DNA of 64,000 nucleotides from Litomosoides sigmodontis (taxonomy: Eukaryota; Nematoda; Chromadorea; Rhabditida; Onchocercidae), in NCBI GenBank assembly GCA_963070105.1, contig OY718803.1:4136507-4200506 (forward strand), in the 5' to 3' direction. The notes beneath the pieces are model-generated. The model made no database searches, was not told where the DNA came from, and worked only from the letters and a program-made list of their open reading frames with translations. The translations under genes and the position numbers were made by a program. This document shows positions 1 to 12,400 of the stretch, piece after piece (position 1 is the stretch's first letter; each line of letters starts with the position of its first letter).

Positions 1-99
1 TACCTTTCAGCACTCCTCACCTTACTACCACATGTCGTATGTGGCTTTGTCCGCATCTCACACTTGATGAAGATTTCTTACTTTAAGACGTGTTGGTAG

Positions 100-2751
100 A
101 TGACACCGACTGATGAAACATTTGTTACAGACTTATATCAACTTGTTGCGAACAAGGAAGGTGTTGATCACAAGAAACTTGCCCTTCTCTTATACGACAT
201 CATTCATGTAACTTTTCATTCTGATCAGAAGTTTTATATTTTATGTAACTCTCAGGAAATGCATGTACAGTTCTCAAAAATAATTCATGAAATTATCACT
301 TTTTCGAAGAAAATTGAAAAATCTAAATAATCCTATCAGATTCCCCGCTTTTTTGGCGAAGCAGCAGCGTTTGGTGGTTCAAACGTGGAACCGTCAGTGC
401 GATCATGCTTTGAGACAGCGAAATATCCACAATCGATTTCAGTGGACGAATTTTTGAATTGGTTAAAAAAGGAGCCGCAAAGTATTGTTTGGTTACCTGT
501 CATGCATCGGCTAGCTAGTGCCGAATTTGCTAAACATCAGGTAATGCTTACATTTTAGAAAAAAATGAAAAATTTTGTTCAAAGTCGCATTTTACTTTCA
601 CTTTGCAATTTATCTGATTTGAAAAAATTTAGTTGAGAAAAAAGATTAATCTAGCAGACTATTATTTTCAGTTGGAAACTTTAAGCATCTCTTCTGGCGC
701 TGTTTTTTTCCATTCAACGCTAATTTGTAATTTAAGTTTTGAAAGTTGTCAATATTTACGTAGTTGCAGTTGTAGTGAATTACTGTCTTATAATTCAAAT
801 TTAACTAATTAGTAATCACATTGACAGAAAAGCTTATATAATGGAAAGTGAAGCCTTGTCCTATTTGTTTGTTTGTTTGTTTATGAGGTCATTGAATGAT
901 GACGGATAGTTAGTATTTGAAAACTTTCATAGGCGAAGTGCAATGTCTGCAAAATGTTTCCAATTATCGGATTGCGTTATCGTTGTTTACGCTGTTTCAA
1001 TGTTGACGTCTGTCAGAACTGTTTCTTTAGTCAAAGGCTTGCTAAAAATCACAAATTATCACATCCTATACAGGAGTATTGCTTGCCGGTAAGTTTCATA
1101 TTACTTTTCCGATCCTACACTACCTCGTCCATCTGATATTTCCCACTCTACACTTAATTTCCTTTTTTTTTTATATATTTTATGCTAAATGTGAAATGCT
1201 TAAAACTTTTCAAAGCGTCGTTTAGGCAACATCAGGTGAAGATGTGCGTGATTTTGGCCTAATAGTGAGGAATAAATTACGATCGAAAAGTAAGACACGA
1301 ATTGGTTATCTACCAGTGCAAACGGTCGATGAGGGACCTCCGTTGGAAAGCAATAATGTTACGCCGGTGAATCCGTTCACTGAACCGATCCACAATCGAA
1401 TACAGCTCTGTGCTCGAAGGTTCATTGCAATTTGATGTACTTATGCTAAATGAGTTTTACTTGCAACTCTTAAGGTTTTCAAATTTTTTCACTCCAATAG
1501 TTTTCTAAATTCAAAATAGCTGGTTCTTTCTTGATATTGGCATGCATCATTATTTCCTCAGTGGCTTATCAATTTTTTGTGATGATGGCAAATAGGATTT
1601 TGATAATTAGCATAAGTAATTTCAGATTATGGAGAGCACAAGGTGAAAGCGATCCACCGATACCTGCTTTAAATGATACCGGAAAAGAAATCAGAATGAG
1701 CATGACAGAATTGAAATCACCTTTACAACTACTGTCTCAAGTTGAGCAATTGCACAAGGAGGAGCTAGATCAAGTACTGCACAAATTGCAATATGAAAAC
1801 AGGTGATTTGGAATCAGATTTTTCTGATAACAGGGAAAGCACTGGAATTCATCATTCTGGAACATTTATGTAAATTCAGAGAGTTGAAGAAAGAAATTGA
1901 AAGACGGAAGAAGCTTGGAAATGCTATGGGTTCAACGCCTAACCTGACAAGGGGCGAGGGCGCGGCAATATCACAAAGTGTTACCGATAATAGGGGAACG
2001 GGACGATCCGTTCCCTCACTGCCTAATTCCGGCGATGATCAACTGTTAAGAGAGGTCAGCTTCCTCAGTTCTTCAATTCCATTTATCGTTTTCTTTTCTG
2101 TCTTTTGCATCATTGATCACTGGCAAAGCTTATTTAGGCTTACCTGTTGCGGCAACATAAGGAACGACTGGAACAACGAAGTCGAATATTGGAAGAGCAG
2201 AATCGTCAGCTTGAAACGCAACTTGCAAGATTGCGAACAGTCATTGCCCAAGTGAGTTATTCACCCAATTTTTGAAAGTTAAGATGCTCACTCTGAAATG
2301 AGTTCGACGGATTGCGATCTTTAAGCAATTTGAGGATTTAAGCAATCATGAGTACTCATTTTCATAAGGTAAGGAATAATTTAATTACTGTAAAATTGTT
2401 TATGAACTCAACTGAAAATCAAGAAGAGCAGGAGAAAGCCAAGTCCATCAAGTCCTTTTGTCATTTCAACTTAAGCGCTGAATAATTTAGTAGAATTGTT
2501 GAAATTTCCAGCAACAAAATGTTAGAAGTGAAAATAAGGAAAATGGCGTGGAGGAGATTGAGTCGAGCGTGACCTCGGCTGAAGAAGATGAAGGGATCGA
2601 GTATGACACGGGGCCAAATCGCATGAATTCTCTTATTGCTTCGGTGGATCAGTTGGGTCGTGCCATGCAGTCATTTGTTGTCTCGGTTGTTAACGACGAT
2701 GATGAAGCTAACGAGGACGACGATCAGTTAACTATCACCGGAATTCGTTAA
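100..2751 (+). CDS. dys-1: Dystrophin, C-terminal part (5' end outside window)
   Basis: Eight exons join in phase: 100-207, 340-540, 933-1088, 1226-1419, 1626-1802, 1880-2054, 2138-2251, 2512-2751, giving 454 residues and a stop. The first two carry the end of the EF-hand-like region ([20 protein letters not shown] matches vertebrate dystrophin closely). Exon 3 is the ZZ zinc finger, with Cys/His ligands in [18 protein letters not shown] and HKLSHP. Exon 4 has the dystrophin hallmarks TSGEDVRDF and GYLPVQTV. Exons 5-7 form the C-terminal coiled coil that in the family binds dystrobrevin, and exon 8 is an acidic nematode-type tail. Dystrophin links actin to the membrane dystroglycan/syntrophin complex in muscle. 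GYLPVQTV and the overall order favour dystrophin over dystrobrevin. The start of the first listed exon (AG at 98-99) is inferred; bases 1-99 are probably intron. The spectrin repeats lie left of the window. Confidence 0.93.
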
Positions 2752-3470
2752 AATATTAAAAAATATATATGTATATGCTATTGATTTTTCTTGAAATTCA
2801 AAGCTCGTTCGAATATACGATAAAATTTGAATGAATGGTTTGCTTTCTATTGCTTATTATGAAACAAAGATTCGATAGGGTTACTCGAAATACTTCTCTA
2901 AATTTAATTACCGTTATGTACAATAGATTGCCTCATTGTCTTTTGTTACTATGATTGTAACTATCAATGTTATAAATGGTTCATTCGGTGAAATCTTCAA
3001 ATATATAAATTTGCATTGATTCCTCAGAATGTGCAAGAAACATAATTGAATGCAACGTAATGATAAATGCATAAATTTGCTTGTTGTATGATCAATGCTG
3101 CAAGAAAAAAGAGTAGCAATTACTAACCGAACGTCAGCGTCATCTTTACTTTCGAAGAACTGACTTATAGATTCAGCTGATCGCCACCATCTATGACCTC
3201 ACCGTATACGCGCATTTGTCCGTGATGAAGACAACATATTACCACATACTTAGCGCATTAGATGAGTTCAAATGTCCAATGTACTCCGCTAAAGTTAGCT
3301 GGGACGACGTTATTGCCTAGAGAGGCCGTAAATTATCTGTTGCTACGATAAAATGGATTAACTGGTTTGGATTGCGGTGTGTTGTCGAAGGGTAGGTGTT
3401 TTACGTGGAAAGTTAGGTGGGTAGTGTGTCGTGCATATATTCCCTTTCTACGAAGAATTTTTGCAGAAAG
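2752..3470. other. Intergenic, dys-1 3' flank and helicase 5' flank
   Basis: About 720 bp between the dys-1 stop and the helicase start. It is AT-rich, with stop codons in all frames. I see no conserved gene. It must hold the dys-1 poly(A) site and the helicase promoter, or an intercistronic region if the two are co-transcribed. Confidence 0.6.
3459..3470 (+). promoter_or_regulatory. Probable spliced-leader trans-splice acceptor of the helicase gene
   Basis: The sequence TTTTTGCAG ends at 3466 and leaves only AAAG before the ATG at 3471. A very short leader directly after a nematode-type acceptor is typical of SL trans-splicing. The leader itself is not encoded here, so this is inferred from context. 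Confidence 0.5.
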
Positions 3471-6400
3471 ATGTTGTACCCTCCAACAATTGCAGACGGT
3501 GAGGTTGTGGACGTGATAGATTCAACAGATGACGAAATTGATGAGGTGAATACTTTTTTTCTACGTGTTTGCCAATTAGCCGTGACAATATTGGTTGCGC
3601 TAGCATTGCTAGAATTGCGTGAACTTTGTTTCTTCTAGTAGTTTTTTTGCCCATGTAAGAAATGCTTTTTAAAACATGTATGTAGTTAGAAATTGCATTT
3701 GCGAAAGCTGCTCATTTTTCATCCATTTTACCTCACTTTATGGACACAGTTTTTTTTTTACAAACAATTTTTCCTTTTGTTAAAAATGAGAAAAATCTTA
3801 TTCGTTGTAGGCATTAGAAGTGAAGAAAAAGCGGCGGAAAGGGATGAGCAAAGATTTCGCGGACGGTTTTGTATTCGATTATGTAGGCAGCAAAGACACA
3901 GGTTATTGAAACTAATTTGAGGATTTCATTGTAGTTTATTTTTATCGTTAAAATGGTATGTTTCCTGTTTTTCATGGGTATCATTACTAATCCCCATTGT
4001 ATAGCTAAATTGTTAAGCTGCCAATTATTGATCACAAGCATCAAATGGTGGCAAACGGACTTCCTTCCGTGTAGGGAATAGGAAATGATAAGTTTGTGCA
4101 GGGAATTCATTTGTATTGAATAATTCATTCTATAATTGTTTATAGAACGTGTAGCTACTAATAGGAATCATAAAGAGTGATCTCATCATTGTTAACGGGA
4201 TATGCCGACAACTTTGGGGTTTAAAATTCGGAAACCCCACAATACTTTGTGGTCTTACAGACACTTGTATATTGAAAAGCCTGCAGCCATATGTAAAAAA
4301 AGGAAGTAGCAGTACACTAGAAGAGAAAATTGAACGAGAACGCATGAAACTTTTTGGCTCAGAGTCACTGGAAGAAATTCCTGAACTCATTCAGGAAGCG
4401 CAAGACATTTCTGGTACTTTCAGATCTTTAATCTTGTTCTAAGTTCTAATCTCTGTTTTCAACTTTTTTTTGAAAAATAAATGTTAAATAAGCAAGAAAT
4501 ATTGGAGAGCAGAAAGCTGTATCATCGTATCTTTGAATACTCTAAAGATTATTTTACATTTTTCAATTTATTTCACTGTCTATCATTGCGTGAAATATCA
4601 GATAGTATTCGTGAAAAGCGGCCGAAAAAAAGGAAATGTTATGCGACGGATAGTTTTTTCGATGACGCCACCAGTATCGACGCGTTAAATGCGAAGACAG
4701 CTATTAGTTTTGGTCAAATGAATCTCTCCAGGGCTCTTTTGAAGGTAACTATATTCCTATAGGTTTTCCAAATCTAAATTGAAATTGAAGAAACACTTCT
4801 TGTACTTTCAGATCTTTAATCTTGATTTCACTTCTTTAAAACTTTTTTGACTTCATATTTTTGAAATCAGAGTTTTTTCTTGTAGCTTATAAAATATAAT
4901 TTCCAACTGTTATATTTAGATTTTTTTGCTTACAATATTTAGGCTACTAAAGGATTAATAAAGTCAGATTTTTTGTCATTTGATAATTTATTTCTCATTT
5001 GTTTTAGGCCTTAACGGCATGTGGCTTTACGGAACCTACCCGAATACAAAGTACATGCATACCTCTCGCACTTGCAGGGCGCGATTTGTGTGCATGTTCT
5101 GCAACAGGAACTGGTAAAACGGCTGCTTTCATGTTACCTGTTTTGGAGCGCTTATTATATCGACCACAACAAAAAACGATGACTCGAGTGATTGTATTGA
5201 CTCCAACAAGAGAATTAGCTATACAGGTTTCACTATTGTAGTTGTTTAAATGAACTTTTTGTGAAACTTAATGGGCTTTTTGTTTGTACAAGAAAGAGAT
5301 CTTTCGCCTTGAATAATATGCGGTACATAATAGAACAATATACCCAGAACAACTTTATAATTACTTCATATTACTTCAATTCACTTACTTACAGATATTT
5401 CAAGTCAGTCGGCGGTTATCGCAATTTATGAGTGTCGATATATGTTTATGTGCAGGTTGGTCTTTTTTGTAAATATTGGAAGACTGTGTTAATCGCAAGC
5501 AGTTTGTTCCTTATGCCCATTTAAGTGAAAAAATTTTGTCAAGATAATAAGTTCTGCTGAATTGGTTACTTATTCAGAAAAACTCTTAAATGGGACTTCC
5601 ATGCTTACTATCTCTAATCCATTTTAAAGCATGAAGGATTCATTGAAGCTTGTTTGTTTAAGATTCAATGTTGAATCAATTTTTCGTAGAAGATATCTAA
5701 AAACTTTTCTGCGCCAGCATTGCATTAAAATCAGAATCTGTTTTAGAAGATGGTAACATAAGTTATACTAAGGAAATTGATGGTAATAAGGAGTGTACAC
5801 GAGCATTTGAATGTTTAGCGACTAGAATGATGTAGCAGAGAGCCGCAATGGAGAGCAGTGCACTCGTGTAGAATGCGTAGGTATAATGCCATGATTGCAC
5901 CACATGTGATGTATAAATAGGAACTATGAAATGTGTTATCCATTGAGCGGCTGATGCCAATCCTGTTGCCTTCCCTAAGTCGGCGTAGTCTACAGCACTG
6001 AAACATTTTATTTTGGAGTATGGTAAGAAAACGTGACTACGGTAAAAATCTAGATCTATATATGGTACCATTTAAATTGAGAGTTTTTAACGTGTGGTCA
6101 ACATTATGATAGTTTAAACATCAGTAGTCACCATCTATCACAACTTCTAACTAGAATGATTTTCCTATTGCAGTTAGTTGCCTAGTTTTAGGAATTAGTT
6201 GTTTCTTGACCTTAAAATTTAAAATTAAGTCCCATACCTTGTGATTTGCGCGTAGCTTTCGGCATATGCAATAGCGTAGCATGCGGTTTGAACGGCTATG
6301 ATAACAAGTAGTTGATTGAAATTTGTGGTGAAATTAACTAGTGAATACGCAAAGCAAAGGCCAATTAGTGAAATAATTAGTACTGTTCGTGGGTAAAAAC

Positions 6401-9400
6401 GTCGTTGCAAATACGGTAGTAGTAGAAATTGTACCATTAGTAGTGATGCGCCCATTACAATAAGTACTTTAGCTGAGTCATTTGGACCCTAAAATGTTTA
6501 GTAAAAAGTTGTTTATCTTGTTTGAAATCATGGATAGTTTAAGATTGGTTTGATTTGGTTAAGATTGGTTGAGTTGATAAATCTTGGGAATTACATATGG
6601 AATTCTTCAATTGGCTTAATTGTTAGAAATTGCTGTCTGGTTTCCATCTTGTCATCTTAATATCTTTTTGTTCAGTTATTACGTAGTGCACAATTCAGTT
6701 CTTCCCAATAGGTTCTCATTTCTCAGCATGGTTCTCATTTTATTACGAGTCCCGTAGTTTTTGAGCGACTCTTTTTAAAGATGGTAAAAATAACCTGCAT
6801 AAACGAACGCAAAAGGAAATTCCTGGATATTAGTTCGTAGCAAATGTAGGCAGCAATGAGCAATCCTCGCAAAAAAATACCTTCTCGAAGAGCAGTGTTA
6901 TGCTTTATCATTGGCAGGTAATCCTATACGTAGTGAGTTTAAAGTACAACAAAAATAGAAACTTAGGTCATGTTTAGTATATTGAATTTTAATTATGTTA
7001 AAGGTGCTTTTAAAACAAAATAGAATATGTCCCAATTATATCTTAGACTAAGGATTTGAGCAAAACAAATTCTCATAGTTTAAAGGTTTCAAAGAAAGGT
7101 GATTGCAAGTTAATGAGTACATTAATTTATTAACTTGTTAATTAGTTATGTGGCGCAAGTCAAGCACTTACATATTCATGTTACCGATCTAATTCAAAAT
7201 GCTAACTTCATAACTATTACCTGTGGACGTAGTCGAGCAGTAGCAAGCTTGGGAACATTGTGTGTCTGTGGCAGAAAATAGTAAATAAATGGAGTTAGTG
7301 TCACAATTAAAGCGATACCGCAAATGAATTGTGATGTGCGAAGGCTAGTGTTGATCGCTAATTGTGATGCAAACATCGGACCTAACAACATCGCTAAAGC
7401 CTGTAAATGCATTTCTAGTGCTAAAGTGAAATTGGAGAGGGCATAAAAATGTAAAAACAAAGTGAATTCCGCGCTGGGCTATACATGGGTACGAAAAATA
7501 CTTCAGGACGTCTTTGCGTTGTTTTTCGTCTTTACGTTCAGGTCTTCGGCTTTGCATTCATTCAATCTATTTCAGTTAATCAGTGATATCTTAATGATCT
7601 TTTAGGAGAAAAAAGGGTTTAAAAAAGAAGATAGGATTACCTGTGGTACGGTAAGACGCATTAGGGCTGTAGTTCTTTCACGTTCCGTAGTAATAGTTGC
7701 TAGATACATTTCAGTGGTTGCTTCCAGTTGATAACCCACTCTTAGCAACTTAAGAAAAAGTTTTTTAATTTATTTCAGTCTTTATTACTTCTATTTCTAA
7801 TGGTTCATTTATTGATAATAATTTAATGTACATCCTTTGATACATATGTTTTTTAATTCCCTCAAATCGTCTCCACTCTTATCAGTCTTATCAACCGTAT
7901 GTATTACTTTACTGTGTATAGCCAGTAAGGAAAGCCAATGAGGGGAATGAAATATACATCTTTAACAGAACTTTAATTCACGGGACAATTTCTAGACATT
8001 CTGGAAAAAAAAACTCTCGTAATTAATTGTGTATCAGCTGAAAAGATAGCTAAAACGGATAAAGCCAAATTATGTTAGCTGTTTTTAGAATTACCTGCAG
8101 GAAAAAGAATGAGTACCAACACTTGGCAAAGGCTAATGCGGAATAGTAGATAGATATAATTACGGATGAAAATAGGAACATCGTTTTTGGGCCTGTTGTA
8201 TCGGCAATCTAAAAAAAATTAAATTTTTTGCAAAAGTTTCTTTTATCAATCTTTTTTCATCATAAAATTTTTAGCCAAAATATGCGGTGCTTACCTGTCC
8301 GACTACAAGGGCACCAACAGCATTACAAAAGCTTCCAAATGACTGGATATAACCAATGTCCACTATTGTCATCACCTGAAACTTATTTTTTCCTCTAAGT
8401 CGTCAGAATTTTTGTCTAACTTTAAAACTTTTACCTAAAAGGCGAATTTTTTTTGCATCTCAATTGCATTTAATTTGCATTTAATTGCTAATTAAATTAA
8501 TAAAAAGAGATTATCCTAAGTCAAGGATTTTCCTAATGCAAAATTCTAGTGAAAATATGCAACATTTCAATTTCCCTTCTTTAGGAATTGTATATAAGCG
8601 AAATACAAAAAAGATTTTACCGGAAAAATTGAAAGCTTGTGCCTAATTAAAAGCCATTAAATTTATTCATTACTTTTTATTAGTTTGTTGCTTAGCTTAT
8701 GTTCTTGCAATCAAAGAATTAGTTGTAGAAAGCTGTTTTATGTCAGGACAAATGCAATGGAAATTAAATCAGATTTAATAGTTTTTGTGTACAGTGGTCT
8801 AGCTTACTTTCCTTTTTTTTGTTTTTTTTTGATAATCACCGGTTCTGAATGTATGCCAAAGTAATTGTACGTCGATTGCTACATTAAAATACAGTGGAGT
8901 TTATCAAACTAACATGAATGGTATCCCATTGCAGGAATGAAAGTAATGTTGTTGTCCATTGAGTTCCGATATTCCACAGTCCATAGATAATACAAAGTAA
9001 AAGCAAAATTCGTTGATTTCTTTCCATCGTAAGTGTCACAGCAGACCCTTTACGAGATCCAACGTAAAATTTCCCCTTTCTGCGGAATAAATTTTATCCT
9101 ACGGAAGAGGAAAATAGGCGCACATAGAAAGTGGGGAACGATCGACCATTGAGATAGGATGGGCGATCGCTTCGGAGAAATTTTTTAGGTGTTTTCGATG
9201 TTTCTACGGGTAAGAAAAAGGGGTCGGAAGTTGGATTATATGGGGTATTTTGAATGAACGGTGGAAGGAAATTGTATTAATATACCAAATGAATCGTTTC
9301 CCTGGACTTATGCTATACTGTTATATTTCGTTGGGAGTAGTATAGTGAAATGGGAGGAGTAAGGGGATGGTGCCGATTGTGTTTTAGGACGAAATTTTAT

Positions 9401-12400
9401 TGTAGTGACAGGTACGAATGAATTAGTATCGGAGAGTTGAGCAAAATACTGGAGGAGGAGTTTGAAATGAAGCAGGAGCAAGAGCTGGGAAAAGAATGTC
9501 ATCAAATTGATGATGGGAAATGCGTGTCGAATTGAGAGGGAGCAAGTTGGAACAGGTTTTTAGTCGAAATGGGACAGTTGAGGAGAAGTGTGAATGTTCA
9601 ACTAATTCTCGGCATCAATCAGAAATCTGAGTTTTGTCTAACAAGTTAGGAAGAACATTGCTCGTTTAAAGCGGATAAACAAAATTTAAGGCGTGTTGGA
9701 ACTCAGTAAAGTATAGAAATTGTTTGGAGATCTCAGTGAAATTCAGAAAATTATATGAAATTAAATCATAACATTAAACCGTTCTTACGTCATATCTTAA
9801 TCCTAATTTCTTCCATAATTTCTTTTTCTCTTGTTATGTTTCTAACGTAGGACTCGTCTCTTTCTCCTTTATTTAAAATTTTTTGGTTTTTACCAGTTCT
9901 GTGGAAAGTATACTCTCTCCTATCTCCCTCTTATAATAATTTATTTAAGATGGTATTGAGTGAATTCATTTCCTCTATTTACACGATTGTTAAGCAACAC
10001 GCAATCTTTTGGTATAATTTATTGGCATTTTCTCTACCCAATGAAATGGACAAATCAGAGATATTTACTTTTCTTCTTTTCGTTTCTTCTGTACGAAGAG
10101 ACTATTCAAATTACAAAGTTCCCATCATCCTTCTAGTTTTTTTTGATGAATATTTGTGCTGCTCAAGCTCATTTCGCATTCTGACATGCTTTAATATACG
10201 TTGCATTAAAAAATTTTTCCGAGTGATTAGAAAAATTCTTTTATGCTTTGATAAGCGTTTGAACGTTCATACTTGGATTTGCTTGTATGTGACTATTTTT
10301 TAGATGTAACTGAATATGAAAAAGTTGCCTTTACAGGATCTTATGCAGCGCGATAGTATGTCCCAGCCTTGCACTGATTGGCTTGAAGATATGCAAGGCA
10401 AACTGTATGAGAAATAAAAAAAAATGCCAATAAATTTAACAGTTTTGGACATAGAAAAAACATATCTTTGCAAACTTTCTCTAAATAGAATGATAAAATG
10501 GAATCAGTCTATAGATTTCAGAAATTAGGAGTTATTGCGTAGTGAATTTTTTTCCCTCTTCGCCACCGTCTCTCTGATGACCAACTATTTTCTGGTATGA
10601 GACTCGCTTTAACAACACTAAAATCAGCACTTTTTTTCAGTGTTTTGCATTATGTGCTTTCATGCAAAGTTAGTTACTTTCCAGTTAACCTACTTTAGGC
10701 TGCCTATCACTCGATGCAAGTCTTGAAACAAGTAGTACTTATTTTCGTTGTAGGGAAAGAGTGCTTGCTGACTTTAAAATTATTAATGTTTGTAATTTGA
10801 AGAGAACCAGTGAAAAAAAGAGCATTGCTGATCAAAGACCAGTGAATTGCTGGTAAAAATCCTTACGGCTGCCTCTAACACTAAAAATGACAAGAAAAAT
10901 TTTCATCCTACCCTTTTCAAGCAGTCAAGTTCAGTTGAAAAAGAAAAGGGAAACGGAGTATTGTCACATATAAAGTATGCTTTATGATGGGAATACGATT
11001 ACCACATACATTTCTGGCTCCTCTCATCAGCCAGTAAGCATTAGGAAGTAGCACAGTGTGATTGGTGACAGATGAAGAGATGTTGTGGCCTTCTATAACT
11101 AACCATTTTATATTTCGATTACTACTCGTTCTTTTTCGCTTAGCTCCTTTTGCTCGTTTTTGCTCTTTTCATTTCGATGGCGATGATTTTCTTTCGTATT
11201 ATCAGTTTGTAATTTTTTTACGTACGATTTCTGAGGAAGAAATTATGTCATTTACCTTACCTTGTTTTTCTCAATGTATACATTAAAGGTGGCTTGGATT
11301 TGAAAACGCAGGAGGCGGCATTACGGCAACGTCCAGACATTGTAATTGCTACACCAGGACGACTAATTGATCATCTGCATAATGCTCCCAATTTCTCACT
11401 TGCTGATGTGGAGGTATTTTTTTCAGTGCTATTCATTAGACTTTTAAAAATATCGAGAATCATGCAACAATTTCCGTAATTCTTGGATCTCGATTGCGAA
11501 GTGCAGTGGGGAAAGGATAAGAACGGTGGGTTTTGGTAGTCTTCTGATTTCTCAGGTTTTTTTATTTTGGAAATCTTTTCTTTTGAAGATTTTGGTTCTG
11601 GACGAGGCGGATCGAATGCTGGACGAGGCTTTTGCTGATCAAATGAAAGAAATCATGAATTTGTGTGCACAAAAAAGGCAGACGATGCTGTTCTCAGCCA
11701 CAATGACAGATCAGGTATATATGTTTCGAAAACCTTAAGCTTTGAATTTATTGACTTTAAAGTTGTAATGTACACTGTCAAAAAAAAAGATTATCAGTAG
11801 AGTGGTAGGGCAACAAATTCTACTGATGAATAAACCAAATTGCATCAAAGATGTTTTATATGCAACTCATTGTAGGAGTTCCTTTATCTCTTTTCTTTTT
11901 TGTTATGCTCTTTGCTTCAGTAACATCAGCTGAGCAATATTTTAAGGTCGAGGAGTTGGCAGCTGTTTCATTAAAAAATCCGGTAAAATTATTCATTACC
12001 GGTAATACGGAAACAGCTATGAATCTCCGACAAGAATTCTTACGTATACGAGAAAATCATGAAACTGATCGAGAATGTATTGTAGCAGGTAGTACACAGT
12101 CTTTTTTTGCTTGTTAATATTTTTGAAATTTTTATGTGGTTATGATTTTTTAGGCTTAGTTACACGGAATTTTCCTGACCACACTATTATATTTGTGAAG
12201 ACGAAAAAAGCTTGTCGGCGACTCCACATCATACTCGGTCTTTTGGGAGTTAAGGTTTGGAGTTTTTTCTTCAAAATGTGAGGAAAATTTTCCTGTCTGC
12301 ATGTTCCTATACAAGCCATTTAGACGAATTACTTTCTTGTTTTGGATGTCAATTAAAAAACTATTATCTGCTGGGTAGAGCTGTTCCGAACTTTGTTTTA

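Noticed and set aside
1..99. Possible further dystrophin exon at the left edge
   Set aside because: No frame here matches the dystrophin EF-hand region that should precede residue 1 of the listed part; it is probably intron.
9950..10303. 117-codon plus-strand frame in helicase intron 6
   Set aside because: Hydrophobic and Phe/Leu-rich from AT bias, with no motif, no splice context and no signal-anchor logic.
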